A stretch of DNA of 64,000 nucleotides from Paenibacillus tuaregi (GCF_900086655.1 NZ_LT575476.1:1778503-1842502), one strand, 5' to 3'; counted from the stretch's first letter, positions 16,401 through 24,637 are shown. Translations and numbers: made by a program. Notes: generated by a model not told the origin, from the letters alone.

Positions 16401-18625
16401 AACAGCTTCCTTCTGGTCAAGGACCAAATAAGGCGTTCCCGCAGCATACGGATTATGCGGGAGGCGCAATCAAGCCGAATCACCAGTCTCAGCAACAGCT
16501 GGATGCGACGGTCTCCAGGCTGTATGACGAATGGAAGAAGAAATATCTCAAAGCCAATCCTTATGAACCAAATCAGTATTATGTTTGGTACAGTGACGGG
16601 GATTGGTTCGAAGAGGACGATATTTCCATTACCGTCTCGGAGGCTCACGGTTATGGCATGCTGATTACGGCCATTATGGCGGGACACGATCCGGAGGCGA
16701 AGAAGTATTTTGACGGAATGTACCGCTATTTCCGGGCTCACCCAAGCAGCATTAACAAAGACTTGATGGCCTGGAAGCAGGGAGATGACAAGGCAGCGGG
16801 GAAGATTGTCGATATCGAAGGGGCTGATTCAGCCACTGACGGGGACATGGACATTGCTTATTCGCTGCTGCTTGCCCATGAGCAGTGGGGCAGTAAGGGA
16901 GAGATCAATTACCTGGAAGAGGCCAAGAAGGTAATTAACGCGATTATGGAAAGTGATGTGAACCATACCGAATGGACACTGAAGCTGGCCGATTGGGTGG
17001 ACGACAACGATCCGATCTATGGCAATGCCACACGCCCGTCTGACTTCATGCTTCAGCATATGAAGGATTTCCGCATCGTGACAGGGGACGAACGCTGGGA
17101 TAAGGTCATTGACAAGACCTATAGCGTGATTAACAGTCTCCATAAGGGATACAGTTCTTCAACCGGACTTCTGCCGGATTTTGCTTTCAAAGACACGGTG
17201 GACGGCAAATACAAGCCGGTTAGCGAGAAGAAATGGGATACTGAAAGCGGGTTTTTCCTTGAGTCGGAGCATGACGGGGATTACAGCTATAATGCTTCCC
17301 GGACTCCTTGGCGTATCGGCACTGATTACTTGATTTCAGGAGACAAACGGGCCAAGGATCAGCTTGGCAAGATGAACAGCTGGATACGCGGGCAGACCAA
17401 CAATGATCCGGCTAAGATTATGGCGGGGTATAAGCTGAATGGCACCCCAGTCGATGACTCGACTGATCTTACTTTCAGTGCGCCGCTGTTGGTCAGCGCG
17501 ATGACCGACTCCTCGACCTCGAACCAGGCATGGCTGAATAAGCTGTGGGATTTCAATGCTGCAGCATCGACAGAGGAGAATGTATACTTCGGCAATAACC
17601 TTCGTCTGCTGAGCATGATTGTGGCCTCAGGAAACTGGTGGACACCGTCTATCAAGGATACGGAGGCTCCTACCGCTCCTACTTTGGAACGTGCTGAAGC
17701 GATTTCCCAGACGGAGATTGAGCTGAAATGGATTCCATCCACCGATAACTTTGGAATCAAGGGATACAAAGTATACCGTAACGACACGGTGATTACCGAT
17801 ACATCAAAGACGAACTTCCGGGATAGCGGCCTCCAGGCAGGAGCAACTTACAAGTATTACGTGATCGCTTATGATGCCGCCGGCAATTCGTCCAGAATCA
17901 GCAACGTCAAGATTGTGTACACACCAAGGCATTCAAGCACGGATAGCGGTTCAGGCGGTAACGGCAGCAGCGGAAGTGGAAGCACATCGGGACAGAAGCC
18001 GGATACCCCAACGCCATCTGTTCCAGATCCGGTTGTTACACAGCCAACAGAACAGAATCAGAGTAAGTTTAAAGATGTTGGCAGCAGACATGCATGGGCA
18101 AGCGAAGCGATCAAGGAGCTGACATCCAAAGGGATTATCCAGGGCACTTCAGCTACCACCTTCGAGCCTGACAGCCGGATTACCCGGGCCGATTTCGTCC
18201 TGCTGCTCGTCCGTATGCTGGGCATAAAGGCGCAGGCTGAATCGAACTTTACGGACGTGAGCAAAGGTGCTTATTATTATGAAGCTTTGGGAACAGCCAA
18301 GACGCTGGGTATTACTACTGGAACAGGAAATCAGAAGTTCCTTCCGAATGCGCCGATATCCAGGCAGGATATGATGGTTTTGGCAGCCAGAGCATTGAAA
18401 ATCACGAATGAGTTAAAGGTTTCAGCTGGCGGTGCATCCAACCTGAAGAGCTTTAAGGATGCTCCAAGCGTAGCGGCTTATGCCGTGGATAGTATTGCGG
18501 CTCTAGTTAAGGAAGGCCTTGTACAGGGAGACGGCAAGACCCTTCGTCCAGCAGCTCTATCTACGCGGGCTGAAGCAGCAGTAATTGTCTACCGGATTTA
18601 TAAGCAGATTAATAAATTGGATTAA
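13439..18625 (+). CDS. SLH-anchored multidomain surface enzyme: metallophosphoesterase plus GH8
   Basis: A 1728-residue exported protein. The start at 13439 (MAMRSMNKWK) follows AGAGAGGGA and gives a clean signal peptide to about residue 34; in-frame starts upstream give a poor leader. Order: unrecognised beta-type domain (40-215), SbsA-type Ig-like (about 225-330), purple-acid-phosphatase-type FN3 (341-450), calcineurin-like phosphoesterase (454-770), two FN3 (802-890, 902-990), glycoside hydrolase family 8 (994-1404), FN3 (1407-1498), Ser/Gly/Pro linker, and three SLH repeats (1543-1728). GH8 shows E1068 in SEAHGYGM and D1134 in ATDGDMDIA, matching the family signature. The phosphoesterase has GD at 494-495 and AHDH at 663-666, but GGHE at 527-530 where GNHE is normal. 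SLH motifs read TRAD, SRQD and TRAE. A surface polysaccharide hydrolase is inferred; the phosphoesterase substrate is unknown. Confidence 0.9.
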   Translation: MAMRSMNKWKRNRVLCALMALVLVMSSMAGVVRAEEDRSTAVAATPGEQSIVAAWQFKDEGEHGVFPATSGEYGPSAYFTNVGGTFEYYDKSEKSLSYQSWRDSKDTKYWLAVLSTKGFRNLTLSSVQNSSGSGPRDFKVQTSTDQKNWQDVPNSTLKMVKSSFNCPDDTCKLNNLPLPGIEDQNLIYIRWVVASDASTSEEEDGIGGSGSSRIKDIRISGERIPDVELFHPTLNLWQLPKAGSTHASIQGPIQVKFNKSIAVSEDAKVKITDEQDKTVQELKPSVINQHTLESAEPKLAYGRSYTVQISKDAVKGTDGVALEKDITWTFKVQDSPLMPKSVNMTLNGDPKTSMAFAWYTDKMTGTTVQVVEADQMKGESFPEKASSYTGTAEEIETFMSKKDREEDKKVKFISHKAVADKLKPGTSYRFRVGDGKEWSEVGSFKTDTQENQSYRFIAGSDSQASSEEDFQPWGDTFRKAREFIGDPKFLINAGDLVDNGDLEEQWQWMLGAAQKELLNVPFVPVLGGHEIQDYDGDETTPNDNFYHHFNVPKQVVKGTHKGSVYSFEYGDALYMVFNSQYAGQLNEDGKSIKWADNEFWDQVAWMKNTVARSDKKWKFVAFHKSPYAAGDNSAQWEDDRIQFYKKYLIPAFDEMGIDMVFEAHDHMYMRSFQMYNDQVIPKDQLEFDNEGNAVNPKGTIYLMSNAFGNKFYYKNNQYKPGEDGEPEEVKGPDGKPIPYNDYFAAIDEQPEKKMFTDVSISPEVLKFTAYTAAVEDEGKADTVGNGLSAYDKYGVKRTDVKPDRVAEAKVQVKGNEAVLTWKMPADSKEPVRGFRVYEKSDKVKTHWSEYIPAAAGKSEYILTVKDINPDKKYDFNIKAVGTRMNSDATEVSTKEGPVEQEPPSAPTNLNGTAVSPYQIDLKWTASAGVNAPVGYHIYRNDEKVGSSQTTSFNDYGLSPNTEYAYTVKAYSAEGIESLASNSVKVTTKQLPSGQGPNKAFPQHTDYAGGAIKPNHQSQQQLDATVSRLYDEWKKKYLKANPYEPNQYYVWYSDGDWFEEDDISITVSEAHGYGMLITAIMAGHDPEAKKYFDGMYRYFRAHPSSINKDLMAWKQGDDKAAGKIVDIEGADSATDGDMDIAYSLLLAHEQWGSKGEINYLEEAKKVINAIMESDVNHTEWTLKLADWVDDNDPIYGNATRPSDFMLQHMKDFRIVTGDERWDKVIDKTYSVINSLHKGYSSSTGLLPDFAFKDTVDGKYKPVSEKKWDTESGFFLESEHDGDYSYNASRTPWRIGTDYLISGDKRAKDQLGKMNSWIRGQTNNDPAKIMAGYKLNGTPVDDSTDLTFSAPLLVSAMTDSSTSNQAWLNKLWDFNAAASTEENVYFGNNLRLLSMIVASGNWWTPSIKDTEAPTAPTLERAEAISQTEIELKWIPSTDNFGIKGYKVYRNDTVITDTSKTNFRDSGLQAGATYKYYVIAYDAAGNSSRISNVKIVYTPRHSSTDSGSGGNGSSGSGSTSGQKPDTPTPSVPDPVVTQPTEQNQSKFKDVGSRHAWASEAIKELTSKGIIQGTSATTFEPDSRITRADFVLLLVRMLGIKAQAESNFTDVSKGAYYYEALGTAKTLGITTGTGNQKFLPNAPISRQDMMVLAARALKITNELKVSAGGASNLKSFKDAPSVAAYAVDSIAALVKEGLVQGDGKTLRPAALSTRAEAAVIVYRIYKQINKLD

Positions 18626-18631
18626 AATAGC

Positions 18632-18668
18632 AGCAGGAGGCCGGATTTGTCCGGTCCCCTGCTTTTTT
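18632..18668 (+). terminator. Intrinsic terminator after the surface enzyme
   Basis: AGCAGG...CCGG pairs with CCGG...CCTGCT around an ATTTGT loop, followed by TTTTTT. Confidence 0.85.
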
Positions 18669-18801
18669 CTTTAAGGAGTTCTGTTTTCTTTATGGAGTGC
18701 TTTTTTCAGCGGGAACAGGAAAACCTGCACATACGCAAGGGACAACATCAAGGAATAGCTTGGGCTTATCCCTCATACATAAATAAGGGAGGGATGTTCG
18801 T

Positions 18802-19461
18802 GTGGAACCGCTTGTGTTGCTAGGAGAAATTCTGATGGTGAACCTGGTATTAAGCGGCGATAATGCCGTAGTCATTGCATTGGCGAGCAAGAACCTGCCG
18901 CTCCGGCAGAGGAAGCAGGCGGTATGGCTCGGCGCACTGGGAGCCGTTGTGCTGAGGATTATTTTAACATGGGTGGCTGTTGTTCTGCTGCAAATTCCGC
19001 TGCTTCAAGCGACTGGGGGTTTGCTGCTGCTGTATATCGCCTTTAAGCTCCTTCTGGAGCAGGAAGATGAATCCAGAGTTGCTGGAGCGTCGACACTGTG
19101 GAAGTCTATTCAGACGATTCTAGCCGCTGACTTCATTATGAGTCTGGACAACGTGCTGGCGATCGCGGCGCTTGCGGAAGGCGACCTGGCGATCCTCGTT
19201 ATTGGTATCGCACTCAGCATCCCGATTGTGGTATGGGGCAGCAACCTTATTGCCGGATGGCTTCACCGCTTTCCGCTGCTGGTATATGCCGGAGCGGGCA
19301 TTCTGGCCTACACAGCAGGAAAAATGGTGCTTCATGATCCCAAGCTGGGACCAGTGCTCGGATCATTGCTGCCAGCCGTTATGCCTATGCTGCCGATGGC
19401 CATGGCCTTATTGGTCATAGGAATCGGATGGCTGAAGAAGCAAAAGCATCAGCGGGCTTGA
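18802..19461 (+). CDS. TerC family integral membrane protein (YjbE type), copy 2
   Basis: A 219-residue membrane protein starting at GTG 18802 after GGGAGGGA. It has about seven helices and the paired acidic motifs SGDNAVVI near 17-24 and SLDNVLAIA near 112-120. It is shorter at the C-terminus than the copy at 12248 but collinear with it. A GAATAGC-N14-CATACATA arrangement ending near 18783 resembles a sigma-E promoter weakly; I do not call it. Metal export is a family-level inference only. Confidence 0.87.
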   Translation: MEPLVLLGEILMVNLVLSGDNAVVIALASKNLPLRQRKQAVWLGALGAVVLRIILTWVAVVLLQIPLLQATGGLLLLYIAFKLLLEQEDESRVAGASTLWKSIQTILAADFIMSLDNVLAIAALAEGDLAILVIGIALSIPIVVWGSNLIAGWLHRFPLLVYAGAGILAYTAGKMVLHDPKLGPVLGSLLPAVMPMLPMAMALLVIGIGWLKKQKHQRA

Positions 19462-19480
19462 CCCGATGATTACAACGAAG

Positions 19481-19505
19481 GACCGGTGGACACCGGTCTT
19501 TTTTG
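19481..19505 (+). terminator. Intrinsic terminator
   Basis: GACCGGTG and CACCGGTC form a perfect 8-bp stem with a GA loop, followed by six T residues. Confidence 0.92.
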
Positions 19506-19645
19506 CTGTGTTCGCAGAAATGTTCCGCATGAAGGGGGAGAGTGGAATTTTTTACAATATTCTATTACACTAAGAGTAGAGACATTGTCGCTTTTTGCTG
19601 CGGCTTGTCCTTACTTCGGACTTTTTTGGAAAGGTGTGTGGTGGG

Positions 19646-20140
19646 ATGTCAGAGAACAACAAGCTGGTTACCGGAATTTTCATTCTTGCTGCCGGTATCG
19701 TCATTCTTCTGGGGAAATGGGGAGTCTTCAGCTTTCTTGGTTTTACGCTCTGGCCGCTAATCATTCTTGTCCCGGGTATCCTGCTGCACCTGCTGTACTT
19801 CGCAAGAAGAGGCTCCGCCGTTCTGCTTGTTCCTGGGGGCATATTGACTGTGTACGGTATTCTGTTCTTCATTCTCAACTTCTCGGGAGGCAATACAGTG
19901 GCTTATGTATGGCCTTTGTTTATTCTCGGGATTGCTGTCGGACTGTTTGAATATGATCTGCTGTCATCTCCAAGACCTGCGGGAGTCTTTCTTATTGCGG
20001 TTATTCTTACGGCCATTACGGTTGTGATTTATGGAATCACGCTGCTGTCGCTGTCTGTGATTTATCTGCTTGCCCTCGTTCTGATTATCGGCGGAATCTG
20101 GCTGATTGCCGGACGTGGAAGAAGCCGCCGGGGCTGGTGA
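19646..20140 (+). CDS. Small membrane protein, LiaF-TM/DUF5668-like
   Basis: A 164-residue protein with five or six hydrophobic segments. The first repeat-like block (GIFILAAGIVILLGKWGVF, then LWPLIILVPGILL) resembles the transmembrane part of LiaI/LiaF proteins (DUF5668), which in Bacillus sit beside cell-envelope stress sensors. No sensor kinase or soluble LiaF domain is adjacent, so an envelope-stress role is only a guess. ATG 19646 is preferred to the upstream in-frame start at 19595 because AAGGTGTG precedes it and the extra residues look untranslated. It ends with a basic tail (GRGRSRRGW). Confidence 0.7.
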   Translation: MSENNKLVTGIFILAAGIVILLGKWGVFSFLGFTLWPLIILVPGILLHLLYFARRGSAVLLVPGGILTVYGILFFILNFSGGNTVAYVWPLFILGIAVGLFEYDLLSSPRPAGVFLIAVILTAITVVIYGITLLSLSVIYLLALVLIIGGIWLIAGRGRSRRGW

Positions 20141-20154
20141 CTGAGTGGAAGTTC

Positions 20155-20182
20155 TTGAATTCTCCGTGATATTGCGTATAAT
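20155..20182 (+). promoter_or_regulatory. Sigma-A promoter for typA
   Basis: TTGAAT (20155-20160) and a perfect TATAAT (20177-20182) are spaced 16 bases apart, about 118 bases before the typA start. Confidence 0.75.
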
Positions 20183-20196
20183 ATAAGGGATATGTC

Positions 20197-20261
20197 AAGC
20201 GTCGGCCTTCATAGATCCGGCGCTTATTTTGATGATGATTAACTTTCTCCACAGGAGAAAG
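20197..20261 (+). promoter_or_regulatory. Two leader hairpins upstream of typA
   Basis: AAGCGTCGG (20197-20205) pairs with CCGGCGCTT (20217-20225, one G-T) and is followed by ATTTT. A second hairpin, CTTTCTCC-ACA-GGAGAAAG, occupies 20243-20261. Both lie in the predicted typA 5' leader. The first could be a weak attenuator; the second contains GGAG but is too far from the start to act as its ribosome site. Confidence 0.5.
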
Positions 20262-20299
20262 AACATTAAATAGAACCAGAAGGGATATGGAGAACAACC

Positions 20300-22141
20300 A
20301 TGCAATCTAGAGATCAGATCCGAAATATCGCAATTATTGCCCACGTCGACCACGGCAAAACAACACTAGTCGATAAACTGCTGCAGCAGTCCGGTATATT
20401 CCGGGAGCATGAATCTGTGCAGGAGCGCGCTATGGATTCCAACGATATAGAGAGAGAACGCGGAATTACCATTTTGGCGAAAAACACTGCAATTACGTAC
20501 AAGGACTATCTGATTAACATTGTGGATACTCCGGGTCACGCCGATTTCGGTGGTGAAGTTGAACGTATTATGAAAATGGTTGACGGCGTGCTGTTGGTTG
20601 TTGACGCCTATGAAGGCTGCATGCCGCAAACGAAGTTCGTTCTCCGCAAAGCACTCGAGTCCAATCTGACTCCGATTGTAGTAGTGAACAAGATTGACCG
20701 TCCTGCCGCACGTCCTGCTGAAGTTATTGATGAAGTACTGGACCTGTTCATTGAGCTTGGAGCCAATGACGATCAGCTTGAATTCCCGGTTGTATATGCT
20801 TCCGCTCTGAATGGAACATCCAGCTTGGATCCGGAGAAACAGGATGACAACATGCTGGCCCTGTATGAAACGATTATTGAACACATTCCGTCTCCGACTG
20901 AGAACGTGGAGCAGCCGCTTCAGTTCCTCGTTACACTGATGGATTATAACGAGTATCTTGGCCGTATTGCGATCGGCCGTGTAAACCGCGGGATTATCCG
21001 TCAAGGCCAGCCTGTAGCAGTCATGACCCGGGATGGCAGCAAGAAGTCCGCGCGGATTGAGAAGCTGTTCGGCTTCCAGGGCCTTCGCCGTGTGGAAATC
21101 GAAGAAGCAGGCGCTGGGGATATTGTAGCGATTGCCGGTATTAAGGATATCAATATCGGAGAGACAATTGCCGATCCGAACAATCCGGAAGCTCTGCCGG
21201 TTCTCAAGATTGACGAGCCTACCCTTCAAATGACGTTCCTCGTAAACAACAGTCCATTTGCCGGACGTGAAGGGAAATGGGTCACTTCCCGTAAGCTGCG
21301 TGAACGCCTGCTCAAAGAGCTGGAGACCGATGTGAGCTTGCGTGTAGATGAAACAGACAGCCCTGATGCATTTATCGTATCCGGACGTGGCGAGCTTCAC
21401 CTGGGTATTCTGATCGAGAATATGCGCCGTGAAGGTTATGAGCTTCAAGTGTCCAAGCCTGAGGTTATCGTCAGAGAAATTGACGGTGTCAAAATGGAAC
21501 CGATCGAACGTCTGTTGATTGATGTGCCTGAAGAGAGCATGGGAGCTGTTATGGAGAGCCTGGGTTCACGCAAAGCTGAAATGGTGAACATGATCAATAC
21601 AGGCAGTGGACAAATTCGCTTGGAATTCCTGATTCCGGCTCGCGGCCTGATTGGTTACCGTACACACTTCTTGACACTGACCCGTGGTTACGGGGTTATG
21701 AACCATGCTTTTGACAGCTACGGACCGCTTCATGGCGGACAAGTGGGCGGACGTCATGAAGGTGTACTTGTATCGAGTGAGAATGGGGTCTCCAGTCTTT
21801 ATGGTATTTTGTCGATCGAGGATCGCGGAATTCTGTTCGTTGAGCCAGGTGCGGAAATTTACGAAGGTATGATTGTTGGTGAACATACCCGTGATAACGA
21901 CATTGTCGTGAACATCTGTAAAGAAAAAGCGGTTAATAACATTCGTTCCGCTAACAAAGAAGAGACAGTTAAAATGAAGACACCACGCTTGATGTCATTG
22001 GAGCAAGCGTTGGAGTACCTAAATGACGATGAATATTGTGAGATCACACCGAAGTCGGTTCGTCTTCGTAAGAAAATTCTGAACAAGAGTGAGCGTGAAC
22101 GTGCGGAGAAACACCGCAAGAACGCTGAAGCTAACCTGTAA
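20300..22141 (+). CDS. typA: Ribosome-associated GTPase TypA/BipA
   Basis: Translational GTPase of 613 residues, an EF-G relative that binds the ribosome and affects stress adaptation and ribosome assembly. G1 is AHVDHGKTT (14-22), the switch I region contains ERERGITI, G3 is DTPGHAD near 75, G4 is NKID near 130 and the G5-like segment is YASALNG. Domain II, an EF-G domain V-like fold and the BipA-specific C-terminal domain follow ([10 protein letters not shown] and later [11 protein letters not shown]). Length fits the family. GATATGGAGA lies before the ATG. The downstream order ylaH...ylaJ-phoH matches B. subtilis ylaG-ylaK. Confidence 0.97.
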   Translation: MQSRDQIRNIAIIAHVDHGKTTLVDKLLQQSGIFREHESVQERAMDSNDIERERGITILAKNTAITYKDYLINIVDTPGHADFGGEVERIMKMVDGVLLVVDAYEGCMPQTKFVLRKALESNLTPIVVVNKIDRPAARPAEVIDEVLDLFIELGANDDQLEFPVVYASALNGTSSLDPEKQDDNMLALYETIIEHIPSPTENVEQPLQFLVTLMDYNEYLGRIAIGRVNRGIIRQGQPVAVMTRDGSKKSARIEKLFGFQGLRRVEIEEAGAGDIVAIAGIKDINIGETIADPNNPEALPVLKIDEPTLQMTFLVNNSPFAGREGKWVTSRKLRERLLKELETDVSLRVDETDSPDAFIVSGRGELHLGILIENMRREGYELQVSKPEVIVREIDGVKMEPIERLLIDVPEESMGAVMESLGSRKAEMVNMINTGSGQIRLEFLIPARGLIGYRTHFLTLTRGYGVMNHAFDSYGPLHGGQVGGRHEGVLVSSENGVSSLYGILSIEDRGILFVEPGAEIYEGMIVGEHTRDNDIVVNICKEKAVNNIRSANKEETVKMKTPRLMSLEQALEYLNDDEYCEITPKSVRLRKKILNKSERERAEKHRKNAEANL

Positions 22142-22177
22142 TTTCGATACCGGATCAACCACGCGAGGAGGGTTCTC

Positions 22178-22474
22178 ATGCAGGACTGGTTTTCACACCA
22201 TTGGTACATTTCATATTTGATTATCTTTGTACTTGTGGCCTACGTGTACAATAAAGTGTTCCGTGCGCAGCATAAGCTGCCTCTCTGGAAAGAGGCAATA
22301 CTCTATGTATTGATGGCGGTCGGCTGTGTCTTGCTGCTGATCTTCCAGATCTTCAGACTACCGATTATCCAGTGCCTGTTTGTAGCTGTGGTCCTGATGC
22401 TTATGGTGCGGATCCGGTATCTTGTTGAAGGACGTCAGAAGAAGAAACAAACCCAAGTCCCGCCCGCTGAATAA
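22178..22474 (+). CDS. ylaH: YlaH-like small membrane protein
   Basis: A 98-residue protein with three hydrophobic segments (about 9-27, 38-60 and 61-80) and a charged, Lys-rich tail. It follows typA by 36 bases, as ylaH follows ylaG (typA) in B. subtilis, and its length and WFSHHWYISY N-terminus fit that family. The function is unknown. GCGAGGAGGG precedes the ATG. It is probably co-transcribed with typA and possibly with the LCP gene 43 bases further on. Confidence 0.8.
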   Translation: MQDWFSHHWYISYLIIFVLVAYVYNKVFRAQHKLPLWKEAILYVLMAVGCVLLLIFQIFRLPIIQCLFVAVVLMLMVRIRYLVEGRQKKKQTQVPPAE

Positions 22475-22517
22475 AGCGGGCAGGCTATAACAGATCAGGA
22501 AAAAGGTGTTTTGATTC

Positions 22518-23567
22518 ATGAATCCTAGAACCAGCGGTCTTCCCCCTAGAGAGGGAAGCCAAAGAACGGCTAAAGGCCGCCCGCAAAATAAAAGGAAAAA
22601 AAGCAAAGGCCGCAAATGGCTTAGGGTCCTGCTTATCCTTGTCATTGTGGCTGTACTGGCTGTCGGTGCATATCTTGGTAATTTGTATTTGACCTTGAAT
22701 CGAGTGATCGATGATGCGGGAACCTCCAACACAGTGCCTGCCGAGAAGTCGGCCAAAGTCAAGCCGCTGACTGTGCTTCTCATGGGTACGGATTACCGTC
22801 CTGAAACAAAGACTCATCTGACTGACGTCATCATGGTGGTCGCATTCAATCCAGAGACGAAATCAGCCACCATTGTATCGCTGCCAAGGGATACCCGTTT
22901 TAAGGCCAAGGGTTATGGAACTGGCAAAATCAATTCGTTCTACCCGAATATTCTGGCGGATACGAAGGACCCGATAAAGGCTGGGGATACGATGAAAAAG
23001 CTGATGGGGGACTACTTTGATCTGCCTATCGATTATGTGACCATTCTGAATTTCCAGGGATTCAGGGATGTGGTTGACGCGCTTAACGGTGTGGACGTGA
23101 ACGTGGATATGAACATGTGTTACCGAGATCGGGCGGATGGTACCGACATTAACCTGAAGAAGGGACCGGCCCACTTGAACGGGAAGGATGCGCTGGACTA
23201 CGTCCGCTACCGCAAATCCAACTGTAAGCCGAAGACGAAAGGCTCCGATGATTTCGACCGGAACCGCCGCCAGAATGAGGTGCTTCATGCTTTAATCGAC
23301 CAAGCGAAGTCGATCAATGGAGTCATGGGAGCTGCTGATGTTATTAAGGCGGTAGGCAAGAATATGGAGACAGATTTTGAGTCCCAGCAATTGAAGGATA
23401 TGATTGCGACGTACTGGAACATTTCCAAGGATAATGTTCATTTCATGCCTGTAACCGGGGAGTGGAAGAGCCCTTATGTCTATATCAACGACGATCAGTT
23501 GGAGAAGGCCAAGAAAGCTCTTCAAGATGAAATGGCGGGCAAGGTTACACAGGCAGTTACCAATTGA
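22518..23567 (+). CDS. LytR-CpsA-Psr (LCP) family cell-wall polymer ligase
   Basis: A 349-residue type II membrane protein. It has a very basic cytoplasmic N-terminus (residues 1-34), one transmembrane helix (about 35-58) and an extracellular LCP domain. LCP hallmarks are TVLLMGTDYR near 85-93, LTDVIMV near 101, SLPRDTR at 121-127, and later DYVRYRKSN and RNRRQNEVL. LCP enzymes move undecaprenyl-linked anionic polymers such as teichoic acids or teichuronic acids onto peptidoglycan. The polymer here is not shown by the sequence. AAAAAGGTG lies before the ATG. Regulatory (LytR-type) function is an older idea and less likely. Confidence 0.93.
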   Translation: MNPRTSGLPPREGSQRTAKGRPQNKRKKSKGRKWLRVLLILVIVAVLAVGAYLGNLYLTLNRVIDDAGTSNTVPAEKSAKVKPLTVLLMGTDYRPETKTHLTDVIMVVAFNPETKSATIVSLPRDTRFKAKGYGTGKINSFYPNILADTKDPIKAGDTMKKLMGDYFDLPIDYVTILNFQGFRDVVDALNGVDVNVDMNMCYRDRADGTDINLKKGPAHLNGKDALDYVRYRKSNCKPKTKGSDDFDRNRRQNEVLHALIDQAKSINGVMGAADVIKAVGKNMETDFESQQLKDMIATYWNISKDNVHFMPVTGEWKSPYVYINDDQLEKAKKALQDEMAGKVTQAVTN

Positions 23568-23593
23568 ATGCAAGTTTTGGCGCATGTTATAAT
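23564..23593 (+). promoter_or_regulatory. Sigma-A-type promoter for the 73-residue gene
   Basis: TTGAAT (23564-23569) and TATAAT (23588-23593) are separated by 18 bases. The -35 overlaps the stop of the LCP gene. A GGATAAC/GTTATCC inverted repeat (23609-23615, 23637-23643) follows in the leader. Confidence 0.6.
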
Positions 23594-23680
23594 ATAATAG
23601 GATAGACGGGATAACCAAGCTTTAATAAGATATTAAGTTATCCTATGAAGATCGATTCAACTGTACGGGAGGCTGGCCGA

Positions 23681-23902
23681 ATGTCAGAAGCTGTCGCGCA
23701 ATGGTATGAATCCTTAATTCAATTCTTCTGTTCCCGTGCCGGGGTACTTTTGAATTCGGTCATTTCTATTGTCATTGGTGCAAAGATGAAAGCCCTGATG
23801 AAGGTGCAGAAATCTGTGCAGCAGATTTGGTTCGTGAATTTGAATAATGCTGTGCATATGCTTGAAGGACAAGTGTTTGCTGCCGTAAGAAAAGCCCAGT
23901 GA
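23681..23902 (+). CDS. Small protein of unknown function
   Basis: A 73-residue protein I do not recognise. ATG 23681 is chosen because GGGAGG lies at 23669-23674; the in-frame ATG at 23645 has no ribosome site. The product has one moderately hydrophobic segment (about 11-32, with a Cys and GVLLNSVISIVIGAK) followed by a basic amphipathic helix, suggesting membrane association. Its stop codon lies inside the 5' arm of the downstream terminator. A good promoter, ribosome site and terminator support a real gene rather than a chance frame. Confidence 0.65.
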   Translation: MSEAVAQWYESLIQFFCSRAGVLLNSVISIVIGAKMKALMKVQKSVQQIWFVNLNNAVHMLEGQVFAAVRKAQ

Positions 23903-23928
23903 GCTTAAGCTCACCGGGCTTTTCTGTT
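23888..23928. terminator. Bidirectional terminator
   Basis: AGAAAAGCCC-A-GTGAGC pairs with GCTCAC-C-GGGCTTTTCT around TTAA. A and T tracts on both sides serve the convergent small gene and the YlaJ-like gene. Confidence 0.88.
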
Positions 23929-23941
23929 CATTTGGGACAAT

Positions 23942-24637
23942 CTATGGACGCTCTGCCGGGGTATATTCCGTGGTCCCTGTTTGATGTTTCATCTTTGGAG
24001 TCTGCCGATGCCGAGGAGTAACGTGGTCTCCTGTAGGTGTATTCTGCTTCCTCGGAGTCACGTTACCCGGCGGAACGGAGCTTGAGTTGCCCTTCGTCCG
24101 GAGGTCTCCTTCCGGTGGCTTGGCAGGGGCAACGTCACGGGGCAGCTGAGGAACGATACGGCCGATAATGTCAGACAGCTCATTGCCGAAGCCGGAGAGG
24201 GGATGACCCTGCTGGACACTCTTGTTGATGTCTGCGATCCGGTGTGACAAGTCAACATCGGCTGTCACAATGGCATTCGCCCCGTGAGGGTCCTTCCGAA
24301 GAGCTTGGGCTACGGAATATTTAATGGTTCCGACCTTGGACCGGTCCAGGTTCCCGTCCACATCGAGGCCCACTACAGCGGTATTTCCAAATAGGACACA
24401 GTGGGCGCTTTTCACCCCTGGAACCCGGTTGGCAATGGACTCAAGATGTGCCTGAAGCGGTAATCCGCTTTGAGTTTGGTTAGATTGTATGTTGTTTCTT
24501 CCGGTCTGCTCATTGCTAAGTGTACGCGGCTTATTTCCCTTTTGACTCTGAGGAGAGGGTGATGCATTCTTATTAGCTGGTGTTCCGCAGCTTGAAAGCA
24601 GTAGTGCCGTTAATAGTAGACACAGCCATGTTCGCAT
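23942..24637 (-). CDS. YhcN/YlaJ family sporulation lipoprotein
   Basis: A 231-residue lipoprotein. The start at 24637 (MRTWLCLLLTALLLSSC) is preceded on the minus strand by AAGGAAGGAA; the longer frame to 24727 lacks this. The lipobox LLSSC predicts lipidation of C17. A Ser/Lys/Gln-rich linker leads to the YhcN/YlaJ domain at about 70-150 (PGVKSAHCVLFGNTAVVGLDV). The tail from about 185 is rich in Pro, Thr, Lys and Arg with TPR/TPK repeats. In B. subtilis the relatives are spore-cortex or germination-associated lipoproteins. Its position next to phoH matches ylaJ-ylaK, though here it points the opposite way. Confidence 0.82.
   Translation of the reverse strand: MRTWLCLLLTALLLSSCGTPANKNASPSPQSQKGNKPRTLSNEQTGRNNIQSNQTQSGLPLQAHLESIANRVPGVKSAHCVLFGNTAVVGLDVDGNLDRSKVGTIKYSVAQALRKDPHGANAIVTADVDLSHRIADINKSVQQGHPLSGFGNELSDIIGRIVPQLPRDVAPAKPPEGDLRTKGNSSSVPPGNVTPRKQNTPTGDHVTPRHRQTPKMKHQTGTTEYTPAERP

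Noticed and set aside
20366-21448. 360-codon open frame antisense to typA
   Set aside because: Long but opposite a strongly conserved gene, with no start signal and no recognisable domain.
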